Assembly (NCBI RefSeq): GCF_007995055.1
Contig: NZ_VOQQ01000001.1
Span: 1,178,001-1,242,000 of the forward strand
Direction: 5' to 3'
DNA: 64,000 nucleotides
Source of the DNA: Sphingosinicella ginsenosidimutans
Lineage (GTDB): Bacteria; Pseudomonadota; Alphaproteobacteria; Sphingomonadales; Sphingomonadaceae
Positions within the stretch are counted from its first letter, which is position 1. Each line of letters begins with the position of its first letter. Under the pieces are notes generated by a model. It was not told the origin of the DNA and searched no databases. It saw only the letters and a program-made list of their open reading frames with translations. The position numbers and the translations under genes were made by a program. This document shows positions 44,006 through 53,642 of the stretch, in pieces.

Positions 44006-44712
44006 ACGGTCTGGCTGTCGCGGCGGGCATCGCGGGACAGCGGATCGATCCGGTCGCGAGCGATGCGATAGCGCGCGCCAGCCGTCAGATCGACATGGCG
44101 CGTGATCGAGAAGGCCGCGCCGGCATCGAGCGAATAGGATTCGTCGACCGCGACCAGCCGCTGCGTGCCTTCGTTCCGCTCGGCGGCGACGGCGACCCGG
44201 CCGGTCAGCCGGCGATTGGCGCGATAGCTGACCCCGACCTGCGCCGCTTCCCGCCGGCCAGGAACGATGCCCGTATTGTCGGATTCGGCGATGTCGCCCG
44301 ACACCGCGAAGCGCCGCCAGCCGACCGAGAGGCCGAGATTGTAGTTGCTGGGCGTGATCGTCGGCGACGACGTGACGGTCGCCGCCACCGGCGCGCGAAT
44401 CGGATCGGTCGGCGCGGCATCATGCAGCCGCAGCGACACGCGATTGCCGGCGCGCAGCCGCTGGTTGACCGAGCTCGACGGCGTGAAGCGGATGTCGTTG
44501 ACGTTCATGCCGCGCCGGGCAAGCGCCGCCGCAAGACGCGGATCGGTGACGGCGGGCGTGAAATCGGTGGAGACCGCAAGGCCGTTCAGCGCAGCGGCCC
44601 GAGGCGCGGCGCGGGTGACGCCGGTCGCCGCCAGCGCGGGCGCGAGCAGAAGCGCGGCCGCAATCAGCGTCCCGCCCCCGATCAACGCATTGGTCCGAGC
44701 CTTCTTCAACAT
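43978..44712 (-). CDS. Secreted protein with outer-membrane barrel-like C-terminus
   Basis: A 244-residue protein. A signal peptide is clear (about 1-28, TLIAAALLLAPALAA). The C-terminal half (about 115-244) alternates polar and hydrophobic residues as in beta-strands (YNLGLSVGWRRFAVSGDIAE, VDLTAGARYRIARD) and ends in Phe (YIGTAFHF), the usual last residue of outer-membrane barrels. Some eight strands can be guessed. No family was recognised. The ATG at 44712 begins MLKKARTNALIGGG. It is divergent from the DUF3576 lipoprotein gene across 211 bp. Confidence 0.72.
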   Translation of the reverse strand: MLKKARTNALIGGGTLIAAALLLAPALAATGVTRAAPRAAALNGLAVSTDFTPAVTDPRLAAALARRGMNVNDIRFTPSSSVNQRLRAGNRVSLRLHDAAPTDPIRAPVAATVTSSPTITPSNYNLGLSVGWRRFAVSGDIAESDNTGIVPGRREAAQVGVSYRANRRLTGRVAVAAERNEGTQRLVAVDESYSLDAGAAFSITRHVDLTAGARYRIARDRIDPLSRDARRDSQTVYIGTAFHF

Positions 44713-44858
44713 GCGACTCCCGATGACATGGCATGTAGTATGAGTCCGGTATCTTGCCTAGCGACTCCGCGGTCGTGCCGATCCTGAATCGGTTCAGCCT
44801 GTTGCATCTTTCCCACAGCCCGCCGAAGCCTGCCCTTCGGGAGGCGCCAACAGAGCGC

Positions 44859-44886
44859 TTGCCGGACGCGCCCGCCTCTCTATAAC
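44859..44886 (+). promoter_or_regulatory. Sigma-70 type promoter of the DUF3576-leuS-lptE-holA operon
   Basis: TTGCCG (44859-44864), a 16-bp spacer and TATAAC (44881-44886). The first start codon (44924) is 37 bp after the -10 box, with AAGGA in between. It has the same -35 hexamer as the S9 peptidase promoter. Confidence 0.6.
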
Positions 44887-44923
44887 GACGCCTTCGAAGG
44901 GCGAAATTTCCAAGGATCATTTG

Positions 44924-45400
44924 ATGGCGCGCGTTCACATTCTGGGGATTGTCGTGGCGGCCGCTTCGCTTGGCGGGTGCCAGGCGATCAGCAACGACTT
45001 GGGCCGGACCTTCCATCCCAGCCGCCATTCGCGCCATGCCACCGCGCAGGCCGACGAGGCCGCGCGCCAGGTCACCACGATCGGCGTCAACGCCTATCTG
45101 TGGCGCGCCGCGCTCGACACCCTGTCCTTCGCGCCGATCGCCCAGAGCGATTCGAACGGCGGGGTCATTTCGACCGACTGGTATTCCAATCCCAATAATC
45201 CGAACGAGCGGGTGAAGGTGACCGCGACGATCCTCGATCGCGACCTTCGCGCCGACGCGCTTCGCGTCACCGCCGCGCGCCAGACGATGAGCAACGGCCA
45301 GTGGGTGGAGGCGCCGGTCGCCGCCGCCACCGTCCAGCGGCTCGAGGAGATCATCCTCACCCGCGCCCGCGACCTCAGGCGGCAGTCCTCCATCCGCTAA
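44924..45400 (+). CDS. DUF3576 family lipoprotein
   Basis: A 158-residue protein whose N-terminus (MARVHILGIVVAAASLGGCQ) is a lipoprotein signal with Cys19. The mature part matches DUF3576: GVNAYLWRAALDTLSFAPIA and GGVISTDWYSNPNNPNERVK are hallmark segments. The fold is unknown; location is probably the outer membrane, periplasmic face. AAGGA is 9 bp before the ATG at 44924 (a TTG lies one codon upstream). It heads the operon with leuS, lptE and holA. This order is conserved in alphaproteobacteria and hints at a link with LptE or envelope assembly. Confidence 0.9.
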   Translation: MARVHILGIVVAAASLGGCQAISNDLGRTFHPSRHSRHATAQADEAARQVTTIGVNAYLWRAALDTLSFAPIAQSDSNGGVISTDWYSNPNNPNERVKVTATILDRDLRADALRVTAARQTMSNGQWVEAPVAAATVQRLEEIILTRARDLRRQSSIR

Positions 45401-45424
45401 GTCTTGCAAGGATCCTTTTGCGCG

Positions 45425-47926
45425 ATGGCATCGCGATTCAATCCGCGTAGCGCCGATGCCCGCTGGCAGCAGGCATGGGACGAGGCGGAAACATTCCGCG
45501 CGTCGGACGATTCGAACCGGCCGAAAGCCTATATCCTGGAGATGTTCCCCTATCCTTCGGGGCGCATCCACATGGGCCATGTCCGCAACTACACGATGGG
45601 CGACGTGCTCGCCCGCTACCGGCGGATGAACGGCATGGAGGTGCTCCACCCGATGGGATGGGACGCCTTCGGCATGCCGGCCGAAAATGCCGCGATGGAG
45701 CGCAAGGTCCATCCCGGTGAATGGACCTGGTCGAACATCGCGACGATGAAGGCGCAGCTGAAGCGGCTCGGCTTCGCGCTCGACTGGAGCCGCGAGATCG
45801 CCACCTGCGACCCGGCCTATTACGGCCAGGAGCAGGCGCTGTTCGTCGACCTGTTCGAGGCGGGGCTCGTCTATCGCAAGGAGAGCGAGGTCAACTGGGA
45901 CCCGGTCGACATGACCGTGCTCGCCAACGAGCAGGTGATCGACGGGCGCGGCTGGCGCTCCGGCGCGCTCGTCGAACGCCGCAAGCTGAACCAGTGGTTC
46001 CTCAAGATCACCGACTTCGCCGAGGACCTGCTCGAGGGGCTGGCCGGGCTCGATCACTGGCCCGACAAGGTCAAGCTGATGCAGGAAAACTGGATCGGCA
46101 AGAGCCGGGGCATGCGCTTCCGCTTCGATCTCACCGCGCCGGTCGGTGGAATCGACCGGTTCGAGGTGTTCACGACGCGGCCCGACACGATCTTCGGATC
46201 GAGCTTCGCGGCGCTGTCGCCGGACCATCCGATCGCCGCCGCGCTCGCCGCCGGCCGTCCCGACATCGCCGGCTTCATCGCGGAGTGCAAGCTGGGCGGG
46301 ACGACCGCCGCCGAGCTCGAAACGGTCGAGAAGAAAGGGTTCGACACGGGCCTGAAGGTCCGTCATCCCCTTGATCCGGAATGGGAATTGCCGGTCTACA
46401 TCGCCAATTTCGTGCTGATGGACTATGGCACCGGCGCGATTTTCGGCGTGCCCGCGCACGACCAGCGCGATTTCGAATTCGCGACCAAATATGGCCTGCC
46501 GATCCGGCGCGTCGTCGCCCCGAGCGCCGCCGAGGCCGATCGGCCGGTGGAAGGCGAGGCGGACAGCGGCGACGGCATTCTCGTCAATTCGCGCTTCCTC
46601 GACGGCATGAGCGTGGCCGAGGCCAAGGCCGCGGTGATCGCCCGGGCCGAGGGGGAAGGCTGGGGCGAGGGGACGACCGCCTGGCGGCTGCGCGACTGGG
46701 GCGTGTCGCGCCAGCGTTACTGGGGGACGCCGATCCCGATCATCCATTGCGCGACATGCGGTCCGGTGGCGGTGCCGAAGGAGCAGCTTCCGGTCGTCCT
46801 TCCCAACGACGTCACATTCGACATACCCGGAAATCCGCTGGAGCGGCACCCGACCTGGAAGCATGTCGATTGCCCCGCCTGCGGCGGGCCGGCGACGCGC
46901 GAGACCGACACGCTCGACACGTTCGTCGATTCCTCCTGGTATTTCATCCGCTTCGCCAGCCAGCCGACAGACCGGCCGTTCGACCGCGCGGTCGCCGAAA
47001 GCTGGCTTCCGGTCGACCAGTATATCGGCGGCGTCGAGCATGCGATCCTGCACCTGCTCTACGCCCGTTTCTGGACGCGGGCGCTCCAGCGGATCGGCAA
47101 GATCGACGTCGCCGAGCCGTTCCGCGGCCTCTTCACCCAGGGCATGGTCACCCACCGCACCTATCAGGACGCCGAGGGCAACTGGCTGCTTCCCGAAGAG
47201 GCGGAGGCCGCCCAGGCGGCCGGCCGGCCGGTCAAATCCGGGCGCGTCGAGAAGATGTCCAAGTCCAAGCGCAACACGGTCGATCCCGAGCCGATCGTCG
47301 AGCAATACGGCGCGGACGCCGTGCGCTGGTTCATGCTTTCGGACAGCCCGCCCGAGCGCGATCTCGAATGGAGCGAGGCGGGAATCGAGGGCGCCTGGCG
47401 CTTCGTCCAGCGGCTGTGGCGGCTCGTCGATGCCAATGCGGACGCGAGCGGGGAGGACAAGGCGCTCGACCGCAAGCTCGCCCAGACGATCGCGGGCGTC
47501 GGGCAGGACATCGAGGCGCTGTCCTTCAACAAGGCCGTCGCCAAGCTTTACGAGCTGGTGAGCGCGATCGAGAAGGCCGCGCCCTCGGGATCGCGCACCA
47601 GGGCGACACGCACGCTCGTGCGGCTGGTCGCGCCGATGACGCCGCATCTCGCGGAGGAGGCCTGGGCGAAGATGGGCGAGGCCGGAATGGTCGCCGACGC
47701 GGACTGGCCGAGCTACGATCCGGCCCTGCTGGTCGAGGACGAGGTGACGATCGCGATCCAGGTCAACGGCAAGCTCCGGGACACGCACAGCGCGCCCAAG
47801 GGGACGCCCCGCGAGGAACTGGAGGCGATCGCCGTCGCCAATGCCAATGTGCAACGAATTCTCGCCGGCGCTACGCCGAAGAAGGTGATCGTCGTCCCCG
47901 ACCGACTGGTCAACGTCGTCGCATGA
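45425..47926 (+). CDS. leuS: Leucyl-tRNA synthetase
   Basis: An 833-residue class I synthetase. [14 protein letters not shown] is the HIGH region, CP1 editing-domain segments include [16 protein letters not shown] and [20 protein letters not shown], and [12 protein letters not shown] is the KMSKS loop. The C-terminal domain ends [13 protein letters not shown]. The ATG at 45425 ([11 protein letters not shown]) fits the family; the earlier in-frame start is less likely. It starts 24 bp after the DUF3576 gene and its stop overlaps lptE (ATGA). Confidence 0.98.
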   Translation: MASRFNPRSADARWQQAWDEAETFRASDDSNRPKAYILEMFPYPSGRIHMGHVRNYTMGDVLARYRRMNGMEVLHPMGWDAFGMPAENAAMERKVHPGEWTWSNIATMKAQLKRLGFALDWSREIATCDPAYYGQEQALFVDLFEAGLVYRKESEVNWDPVDMTVLANEQVIDGRGWRSGALVERRKLNQWFLKITDFAEDLLEGLAGLDHWPDKVKLMQENWIGKSRGMRFRFDLTAPVGGIDRFEVFTTRPDTIFGSSFAALSPDHPIAAALAAGRPDIAGFIAECKLGGTTAAELETVEKKGFDTGLKVRHPLDPEWELPVYIANFVLMDYGTGAIFGVPAHDQRDFEFATKYGLPIRRVVAPSAAEADRPVEGEADSGDGILVNSRFLDGMSVAEAKAAVIARAEGEGWGEGTTAWRLRDWGVSRQRYWGTPIPIIHCATCGPVAVPKEQLPVVLPNDVTFDIPGNPLERHPTWKHVDCPACGGPATRETDTLDTFVDSSWYFIRFASQPTDRPFDRAVAESWLPVDQYIGGVEHAILHLLYARFWTRALQRIGKIDVAEPFRGLFTQGMVTHRTYQDAEGNWLLPEEAEAAQAAGRPVKSGRVEKMSKSKRNTVDPEPIVEQYGADAVRWFMLSDSPPERDLEWSEAGIEGAWRFVQRLWRLVDANADASGEDKALDRKLAQTIAGVGQDIEALSFNKAVAKLYELVSAIEKAAPSGSRTRATRTLVRLVAPMTPHLAEEAWAKMGEAGMVADADWPSYDPALLVEDEVTIAIQVNGKLRDTHSAPKGTPREELEAIAVANANVQRILAGATPKKVIVVPDRLVNVVA

Positions 47927-48441
47927 GGAGGACAGCGGCCCTCGCCGCCGCGCTGGCGCTGGCCGGATGCGGGCTCCATCCACTCTATACGGGCGGCGCC
48001 GGCGGGCCGATCGCGCAGTCGCTCCGCTCGGTCGAGGTCGCGCCGATCCCTGGGCGGGACGGATGGCTGGTCCGCAACGCGCTCGCCGACCGGCTGCAGC
48101 ATCCGCAGGGCGCCCCGGCGCATTATCGGCTCGAAGTCGAGCTTGAGGACAATATCGCCGGGTTCGGCATCCGATCCGACGATGCCGTGACGCGCGAGCG
48201 GCGGACGCTGCGCGCGCGTTTCCGGCTCATCGAAGCCGGACGCGGCACGGTGGTGCTCGACGCGACGGCGGGGTCGGACGCGGGCGTCGATGTGGTCGGA
48301 TCGGAATATGCGACCGTCGCGGCCGAACAGACGGCGCTCGAACATCTGGCGACCGAAGTGGCTGACCAGATCGTCTCGCGCGTCGCGCTCTATACCGCGC
48401 GCACCACCGGAGAGCCGGCGGCGACGCCGCAGGGCCAGTGA
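47923..48441 (+). CDS. lptE: LPS assembly lipoprotein LptE
   Basis: A 172-residue outer-membrane lipoprotein that plugs Lpt[21 protein letters not shown] is the lipoprotein signal with Cys16 followed by the GLHPLY motif typical of LptE. The mature part is mixed alpha/beta. The start is fixed by the ATGA overlap with leuS and by the signal sequence. It completes lptA/B/C/E in the window, though 29 kb from the others. It overlaps holA by GTGA. Confidence 0.92.
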   Translation: MRRTAALAAALALAGCGLHPLYTGGAGGPIAQSLRSVEVAPIPGRDGWLVRNALADRLQHPQGAPAHYRLEVELEDNIAGFGIRSDDAVTRERRTLRARFRLIEAGRGTVVLDATAGSDAGVDVVGSEYATVAAEQTALEHLATEVADQIVSRVALYTARTTGEPAATPQGQ

Positions 48442-49460
48442 AAGCCAACGCCGCCGACGCCCAGCGTGCCTTCGCCGTCCCGGGCGACGTCCGGCTGTTC
48501 CTCTTCCACGGGCCCGATGAATCGGGCAGCCGCGCGCTGGTGCGCAAACTCGCCGAGGCGATGGGCGAGGCGGCAGAGCGCGTCGACCTGACCGGGGCCG
48601 AGCTCAGGGACGATCCGGCGCGGCTTGCCGACGAGGCGGCCGCTATTTCGATGTTCGGCGACAGGCGCTGGATCCTGATCGAGCAAGCCGGCGACGAGAT
48701 CGCGCCCGCCGTCGAGGCGCTGCTCGATGCGCCGGTCGCGGGAAATCCGGTCGCGGTGGTCGCCGGCACGATGCGCGCCGGGTCGTTGCTGCTGAAGCTG
48801 GCGCTCGCCGCGCCGGGCGTCCTGTCCGTCGCCAGCTTCGCGCCGGACGGTGTTGCGGCCGACAAGCTCGTGGTCGAGCGCGGCCGTGCCCTCGGCCTTG
48901 ACGTCAGCACCGGCGCCGCGCGACGGATCGCCACCGACTGCGGCGGCAACCGGGCGATGATCGAACGCGAGCTTGAGAAATATGCGCTCTATCTCGACGC
49001 GGCGCCGGGGGCCGTGCGCCCGCTCGATCACGATTCGATCGATGCGCTTGGCGGTTCGGGCGGCGGCGAGGGGGCCCTGGCCCGGCTGGTCGACAGCGTT
49101 GCGGATGGCGACGGAGCGACCATGGAGGCCGAGCTTGCCCGGCTGCGCGGCGTCGGCATCGGCGGAATCCCGCTGCTGCGCGCAATGCTGCGGCGGATGA
49201 GCCTGCTCGCACGGCTGCGCGCGGAGGTGGAGGCGGGCAAGCCCCCCGCCGCCGTCATTGCATCGGCGGGCAAGGCTGTCTTCTGGAAGGACAGGGGCAC
49301 GATCCAGCGACAGATCGGCCGATGGCGCGCCGATGTCATCGCGAAATCGATCGGCCGCCTGCTCGACGCCGAGCGCGAGGTGATGATCGGGGCCGGGCCG
49401 ATCGCCGCGGACGCCGAGCTGCTTGCGATCTGCCGCCAGGCGGCGCGCCTCAGGCCCTAG
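48438..49460 (+). CDS. holA: DNA polymerase III subunit delta
   Basis: The clamp-loader delta subunit that opens the beta clamp, 340 residues. VRLFLFHGPDESGSRALVRK replaces the usual nucleotide-binding start, GDRRWILIEQAGDE and GGNRAMIERELEKYALYLD are family landmarks, and the C-terminal collar region has PLLRAMLRRMSLLARL. The start is GTG 48438, overlapping the lptE stop (GTGA). The TAG stop shares CTAG with the convergent parB gene. Confidence 0.93.
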   Translation: MKANAADAQRAFAVPGDVRLFLFHGPDESGSRALVRKLAEAMGEAAERVDLTGAELRDDPARLADEAAAISMFGDRRWILIEQAGDEIAPAVEALLDAPVAGNPVAVVAGTMRAGSLLLKLALAAPGVLSVASFAPDGVAADKLVVERGRALGLDVSTGAARRIATDCGGNRAMIERELEKYALYLDAAPGAVRPLDHDSIDALGGSGGGEGALARLVDSVADGDGATMEAELARLRGVGIGGIPLLRAMLRRMSLLARLRAEVEAGKPPAAVIASAGKAVFWKDRGTIQRQIGRWRADVIAKSIGRLLDAEREVMIGAGPIAADAELLAICRQAARLRP

Positions 49461-50344
49461 AACTTCCCGCCGCTCAGCCGCTGGCAGATCATGTCGAGCT
49501 GATCGAGGCTCGAATAATTGAGCGTCACCGCGCCGCCCTTCGGCGCATGCTTGATCGAAACCTTGAGCCCGGTCATGTCGGCCAGCTGCCGTTCGAGCGC
49601 CGCGATATCCGCATTGGCGTCCTTGTAGCCGATCGGCAGCGGCCGCTGGCGGGTCGGCCGACCCGACTGGACGAGCTTTTCCGTTTCACGCACGGAAAGC
49701 CCGCGGCGGACCACCTCGTCCGCCAGCTCTTCCGGATCGGCGGCGGTGACGAGCGCGCGGGCATGACCCATGGTGAGCTGCCCGGCCCCGACCATCACCT
49801 GGACCTGCGCCGGAAGATCAAGCAATCTCAACAGGTTAGCAACATGGCTGCGCGACTTGTTGACGACCCTGCCGAGAGCCTCCTGGGTATGGCCATAATC
49901 CTCGACCAACCGCTTGTAGGCCTGCGCCTCCTCGATCGCGTTGAGGTCCTGACGCTGGATATTCTCGATCAGCGCGACTTCGAGCGTCTCCGCGTCGGTG
50001 AAGTCGCGGACAATGGCCGGGATTTCATGCAGCCGCGCCTTTTGCGACGCGCGCCAGCGCCGCTCGCCGGCGACGATCTGGAAACGGTGGCCATGGGGGC
50101 GGACCACGATCGGCTGGATGACCCCGCGCGCCTGGATCGATGCGGCGAGCTCCGCCAGCGCCTCCTCCTGAAAGATGCGCCGCGGCTGGCCCGGGTGCGG
50201 CTCGATGCTCGCCACCGGGATCAGACGGATGTCGCTCGATCCGCCGGTGCCGCCGACGGGTGTTTCACGTGAAACCTCGCCAAGAAGCGAGGACAGGCCC
50301 CGGCCCAGGCCGGTCGGCCGTTTCGCGCGCGGCTCCTCGCTCAT
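49457..50344 (-). CDS. parB: Chromosome-partitioning protein ParB
   Basis: The CTP-dependent clamp that loads at parS and spreads; 295 residues. LSSLLGEVSRETPVGGTGGS is the N-terminal region; the codons for VSRET form a parS site. PGQPRRIFQEEALAELAASI and IVAGERRWRASQKA (the GxRR CTP-binding motif) form the CTPase domain, and ALGRVVNKSRSHVANLLRLL is the helix-turn-helix. The C-terminal dimer domain ends CQRLSGGKF. It overlaps parA by ATGA and shares CTAG with holA. Confidence 0.97.
   Translation of the reverse strand: MSEEPRAKRPTGLGRGLSSLLGEVSRETPVGGTGGSSDIRLIPVASIEPHPGQPRRIFQEEALAELAASIQARGVIQPIVVRPHGHRFQIVAGERRWRASQKARLHEIPAIVRDFTDAETLEVALIENIQRQDLNAIEEAQAYKRLVEDYGHTQEALGRVVNKSRSHVANLLRLLDLPAQVQVMVGAGQLTMGHARALVTAADPEELADEVVRRGLSVRETEKLVQSGRPTRQRPLPIGYKDANADIAALERQLADMTGLKVSIKHAPKGGAVTLNYSSLDQLDMICQRLSGGKF
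50261..50276. other. parS site 1 (inside parB)
   Basis: TGTTTCACGTGAAACC, the parS consensus with one end mismatch, in the 5' part of the parB coding sequence where it encodes V-S-R-E-T. About 9.4 kb from the proposed oriC. ParB nucleates here and may affect its own expression. Confidence 0.9.
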
Positions 50345-51126
50345 GCCGCCTCAGCCTTGCTTCGCGGCAGGCGCGCCATGAGTTCGCGCGCGAGCGCGAT
50401 ATAGGCCTCCGACCCCGGACAGCGATGATCGTAGATCAGCGCCGGAATGCCGTGGCTCGGCGCCTCGGACAGCCGCACGTTGCGCGGGATCACCGTCTTG
50501 AACACGACATCGCCGAGGCACGCGCGCACATCATCATGGACGAGGCCCGAGAGGTTGTTGCGCCGATCGAACATGGTCAGCGCCACGCCGAGAATCGACA
50601 ATTCCGGATTGAAGCGCTGCCGCACCCGTTCGACCGTCTGGAGAAGCTGGCTCAGCCCCTCCAGCGCGAAGAACTCCGCCTGCAGCGGCACCAGGATCGA
50701 ATGGGCGGCGATCAGCGCGTTGACGGTCAGGAGGCCGAGAGATGGCGGGCAATCGATGAGGCAGACATCCCACCGATGCGTCTCGGCAGCCTCCAGCGCG
50801 GCATCGAGTCGGTGAGTTCTCCGTTCAAAATCAATGAGTTCGATCTCCGCACCGGACAGATCGACCTTCGCCGGGACGATATCGAGCCGCGGCACACGGG
50901 TCTGCACGACAACCTCTTCAAGCGTGGCCTGGCCGGTAAGCAGCTCGTAGCTCGAACATTCGCGCAGCGCCTGGCCGATGCCGAGCCCCGTCGATGCATT
51001 GCCTTGGGGATCGAGGTCGATCAGCAGGACCCGGAGGCCCGTGGCGGCAAGAGCGGTGGCGAGGTTGATCGCGGTGGTCGTCTTGCCCACCCCGCCTTTC
51101 TGGTTGGCGACCGCGATCCGGATCAT
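50341..51126 (-). CDS. parA: Chromosome-partitioning ATPase ParA
   Basis: A 261-residue deviant Walker ATPase that moves ParB-parS complexes. ANQKGGVGKTTTAINLATAL is the Walker A with the signature lysine, LLIDLDPQGNASTGLG the Walker A' region, and VCLIDCPPSLGLLTVNAL the Walker B. The ATG at 51126 overlaps the rsmG stop (ATGA); the longer frame upstream is antisense noise. Gene order parB-parA-rsmG-mnmG-mnmE (reading left to right) is the standard origin-proximal set. Confidence 0.97.
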   Translation of the reverse strand: MIRIAVANQKGGVGKTTTAINLATALAATGLRVLLIDLDPQGNASTGLGIGQALRECSSYELLTGQATLEEVVVQTRVPRLDIVPAKVDLSGAEIELIDFERRTHRLDAALEAAETHRWDVCLIDCPPSLGLLTVNALIAAHSILVPLQAEFFALEGLSQLLQTVERVRQRFNPELSILGVALTMFDRRNNLSGLVHDDVRACLGDVVFKTVIPRNVRLSEAPSHGIPALIYDHRCPGSEAYIALARELMARLPRSKAEAA

Positions 51127-51758
51127 GTGCGCCGTCCTTTGGCCCTGTGGACGCCATCGGCGACGATGATGCGCGCGTCGGCGTCGGTCACGCTTGCATG
51201 AAGCTCGAATCGACCTTGCCACGAAGGATCGAGCGCCGCCAGTTCACTTTCGGCATTTCGCCCCTTGGGAAGCACCCACCGACTCTTTCCTGTGGACAAA
51301 GCTGTGCCAAGATCGAGCAGGCGCGGCAGCGGTGCGAAGGCGCGCGCGCTGATGACATCGAAGCGCCGGGCAGGGGCCCGCTCGACCTTGACCGGCAAAA
51401 TCTCCGCCTCGATGCCAAGGACGGCGGCGGCACGGTGGAGGAAGTCCACGCGCAGGCGCCGCTCCTCGATCATGGTCACCGGGCCCGCGTGGAGCAGCGC
51501 GACGATCAGCCCCGGGAAGCCGGCACCGCTGCCCAGGTCCACCCATGACCCCGCCCGCGAGGGCGCCAAGCGAACCAGCTGGGCGGAATCCGCGATATGA
51601 CGCAGCCAGAGCGAGTCGAGGCTTGCCTTCGACACGAGGTTCTGGCGCTGGCTCTCGGCCCTGATGAGCGCCGCAAAAGCGTCGAGACGGTCCATTGTTC
51701 CACGTGGAACATCGAAGCTGCGCTCCACCCACGCGCGGGCTTCCTCCTCGGTCATCAA
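51123..51758 (-). CDS. rsmG: 16S rRNA (guanine-N7)-methyltransferase RsmG
   Basis: Methylates G527 of 16S rRNA (E. coli numbering). Its 211 residues have [14 protein letters not shown] helices, then [20 protein letters not shown] and [19 protein letters not shown] (SAM motif), and [14 protein letters not shown]. The N-terminal segment FDVPRGTMD is encoded by a parS site. Two adjacent ATGs (51758, 51755) overlap the end of mnmG. Loss of this enzyme gives low-level streptomycin resistance in other bacteria. Confidence 0.96.
   Translation of the reverse strand: MMTEEEARAWVERSFDVPRGTMDRLDAFAALIRAESQRQNLVSKASLDSLWLRHIADSAQLVRLAPSRAGSWVDLGSGAGFPGLIVALLHAGPVTMIEERRLRVDFLHRAAAVLGIEAEILPVKVERAPARRFDVISARAFAPLPRLLDLGTALSTGKSRWVLPKGRNAESELAALDPSWQGRFELHASVTDADARIIVADGVHRAKGRRT
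51696..51711. other. parS site 2 (inside rsmG)
   Basis: TGTTCCACGTGGAACA, a perfect 16-bp palindrome of the alphaproteobacterial parS type, within the N-terminal codons of rsmG (D-V-P-R-G-T). Confidence 0.93.
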
Positions 51759-53605
51759 GCGGCCTTGCGCCGGCTGTGGACAAGAATCGCCGCGAGGGCC
51801 GCAGGCGTCACGCCGCGGATCCGGGACGCGGCACCCATCGTGGTCGGCCGTGCCGCCGACAGCCGCTCGATCATTTCGATCGACAGCCCGGGAACCCGGG
51901 CATAATCGAGCGCCGCGGGGATGGGGACCGCTTCGTCGGCGCGCAGTCGCTCGATCTCGCCCTGCTGGCGGGCGACATAGGGCGCGTAGATCTGGTCCTG
52001 CACGACTTCCTCGAGGCGCTCCCGCGGGACCCCGGCCAGCGCGGGCGCGATGCGCAGCAGCTCGGGAATCCCCAGATCTGGAAAACGGAGCCAGTCGGCG
52101 AGGCTCCTGCGAACACCGTCATCGCGCACCTGCGCCCCGGCTGCGCGTAGTTCCGCCGGGGTCGCGCTTCGCGCGAGAAGCGCTTCGGCACGCGCCCGAT
52201 CGGCGGCGGCCGCCTCGAAATGACGCTGCCGCGCCGCCGAAACGCAGCCGGCGGCGATCGCCTTTGGGGTGAGCCTGGCCTCGGCATTGTCCGCACGCAG
52301 GCGGAGGCGATATTCGGCGCGCGCGGTCAGCATCCGATAGGGCTCGGTCACGCCCTGCAACACGAGGTCGTCGACCATCACGCCGATATAGGATTCGGCC
52401 CGGTCGAACAGGACGGGCGCTCGCCCAAGGGCGAAGGCCGCGGCGTTGAGCCCGGCTACCAGCCCCTGCGCGGCCGCCTCTTCATAGCCCGTCGTCCCGT
52501 TGATCTGGCCGGCGAGATACAGTCCCTCCAGATCGCGAACGCCGAGCGTCGGATCGAGGCTGCGGGGGTCGACATGATCATATTCGACCGCATAGCCGGG
52601 CTGGAGAATCTCGGCTCCCTCAAGCCCGGCGATCGAGCGGACCATCGCGAGCTGCGCGTCCTGCGGGAGAGAGGTCGAAATGCCGTTGGGATAGATCGCC
52701 GGATCGTCGAGTCCCTCCGGCTCGAGAAAGACCTGATGCCCGTCGCGATCACCGAAGCGATGCACCTTGTCCTCGATCGAAGGGCAGTAGCGCGGGCCGA
52801 TGCCGCTGATCTCCCCGGCAAACAGGGGCGAGCGATGGAGATTCGCCCGGATGATGTCATGGGTCTTCGCGTTGGTCCGTGCGATCGCACAGAAGAGCTG
52901 CGGAGCGGCTCGACGCCTCGTCATTGACGACATCGTCCAGGTCTCGCCGTCCGAGTCCTGCCGTTCGAGCGCCGACCAGTCGATCGTCCGCCCGTCGAGG
53001 CGTGGCGGGGTCCCGGTCTTGAGCCGGGCGAGGGGGAGATCGAGATCGCGCAGCTGCGCCGCGAGCGCGGTCGCCGCGCGCTCGCCGACCCGGCCGCCTT
53101 CGACGCTCGACATCCCGAAATGAAGCCTGCCGCCAAGGAAGGTGCCGGTGGCGAGAATGACCGCCCTCGCCTCGATCGTGCGGCCGTCGGCGAGGTCAAG
53201 CCCGGTGACGCGATTCCCCGCGAGCCCCAACACCGCCGCCTCACCCTCGACCACGTCGAGCCCGTCCTGCGCGGCGATCATCGCGTGGATCGCCGCCTTG
53301 TAGCGCTTCCGGTCGGCCTGGATGCGCGGGCCCCGAACCGCCGCGCCCTTGCTCGCATTGAGCATCCGATAATGGATCGCGGCATGATCGGACGCCAGGG
53401 CGATGAGCCCATCAAAGGCGTCGACCTCGCGAATCAGGTGGCCCTTGCCGAGCCCGCCCATGGCCGGGTTGCACGACATCGCGCCGATCTGGTCGCGGGA
53501 GAAGCTGACCAGGGCGACGCGCGCGCCCATGCGCGCCGCGGCCGCCGCAGCCTCCGTCCCGGCATGGCCGCCGCCGACCACCACGATGTCGTAGCATGCG
53601 CTCAT
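51755..53605 (-). CDS. mnmG: tRNA uridine-5-carboxymethylaminomethyl modification enzyme MnmG (GidA)
   Basis: Works with MnmE to put the cmnm5 group on the wobble uridine of certain tRNAs; 616 residues, FAD-dependent. [20 protein letters not shown] is the FAD motif, [20 protein letters not shown] the conserved core, and [20 protein letters not shown] the C-terminal signature. Tight overlaps with rsmG (ATGA). The 37 bp before it hold parS site 3. Confidence 0.97.
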   Translation of the reverse strand: MSACYDIVVVGGGHAGTEAAAAAARMGARVALVSFSRDQIGAMSCNPAMGGLGKGHLIREVDAFDGLIALASDHAAIHYRMLNASKGAAVRGPRIQADRKRYKAAIHAMIAAQDGLDVVEGEAAVLGLAGNRVTGLDLADGRTIEARAVILATGTFLGGRLHFGMSSVEGGRVGERAATALAAQLRDLDLPLARLKTGTPPRLDGRTIDWSALERQDSDGETWTMSSMTRRRAAPQLFCAIARTNAKTHDIIRANLHRSPLFAGEISGIGPRYCPSIEDKVHRFGDRDGHQVFLEPEGLDDPAIYPNGISTSLPQDAQLAMVRSIAGLEGAEILQPGYAVEYDHVDPRSLDPTLGVRDLEGLYLAGQINGTTGYEEAAAQGLVAGLNAAAFALGRAPVLFDRAESYIGVMVDDLVLQGVTEPYRMLTARAEYRLRLRADNAEARLTPKAIAAGCVSAARQRHFEAAAADRARAEALLARSATPAELRAAGAQVRDDGVRRSLADWLRFPDLGIPELLRIAPALAGVPRERLEEVVQDQIYAPYVARQQGEIERLRADEAVPIPAALDYARVPGLSIEMIERLSAARPTTMGAASRIRGVTPAALAAILVHSRRKAA

Positions 53606-53625
53606 GGCGCCGCCCCTAACGCATT

Positions 53626-53641
53626 TGTTCCACGTGGAACA
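53626..53641. other. parS site 3 (between mnmG and mnmE)
   Basis: TGTTCCACGTGGAACA, identical to site 2, in the short mnmE-mnmG gap and therefore in the mnmG leader. It is the site closest to the proposed oriC (about 6 kb). Confidence 0.93.
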
Positions 53642-53642
53642 T

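Noticed and set aside
44420..47983. A 1187-codon open frame on the minus strand opposite leuS
   Set aside because: It is the antisense shadow of leuS, whose motifs and codon pattern are clear. The shadow has no recognisable domain and is rich in Arg, Gly and Asp, as expected from GC-rich antisense frames.
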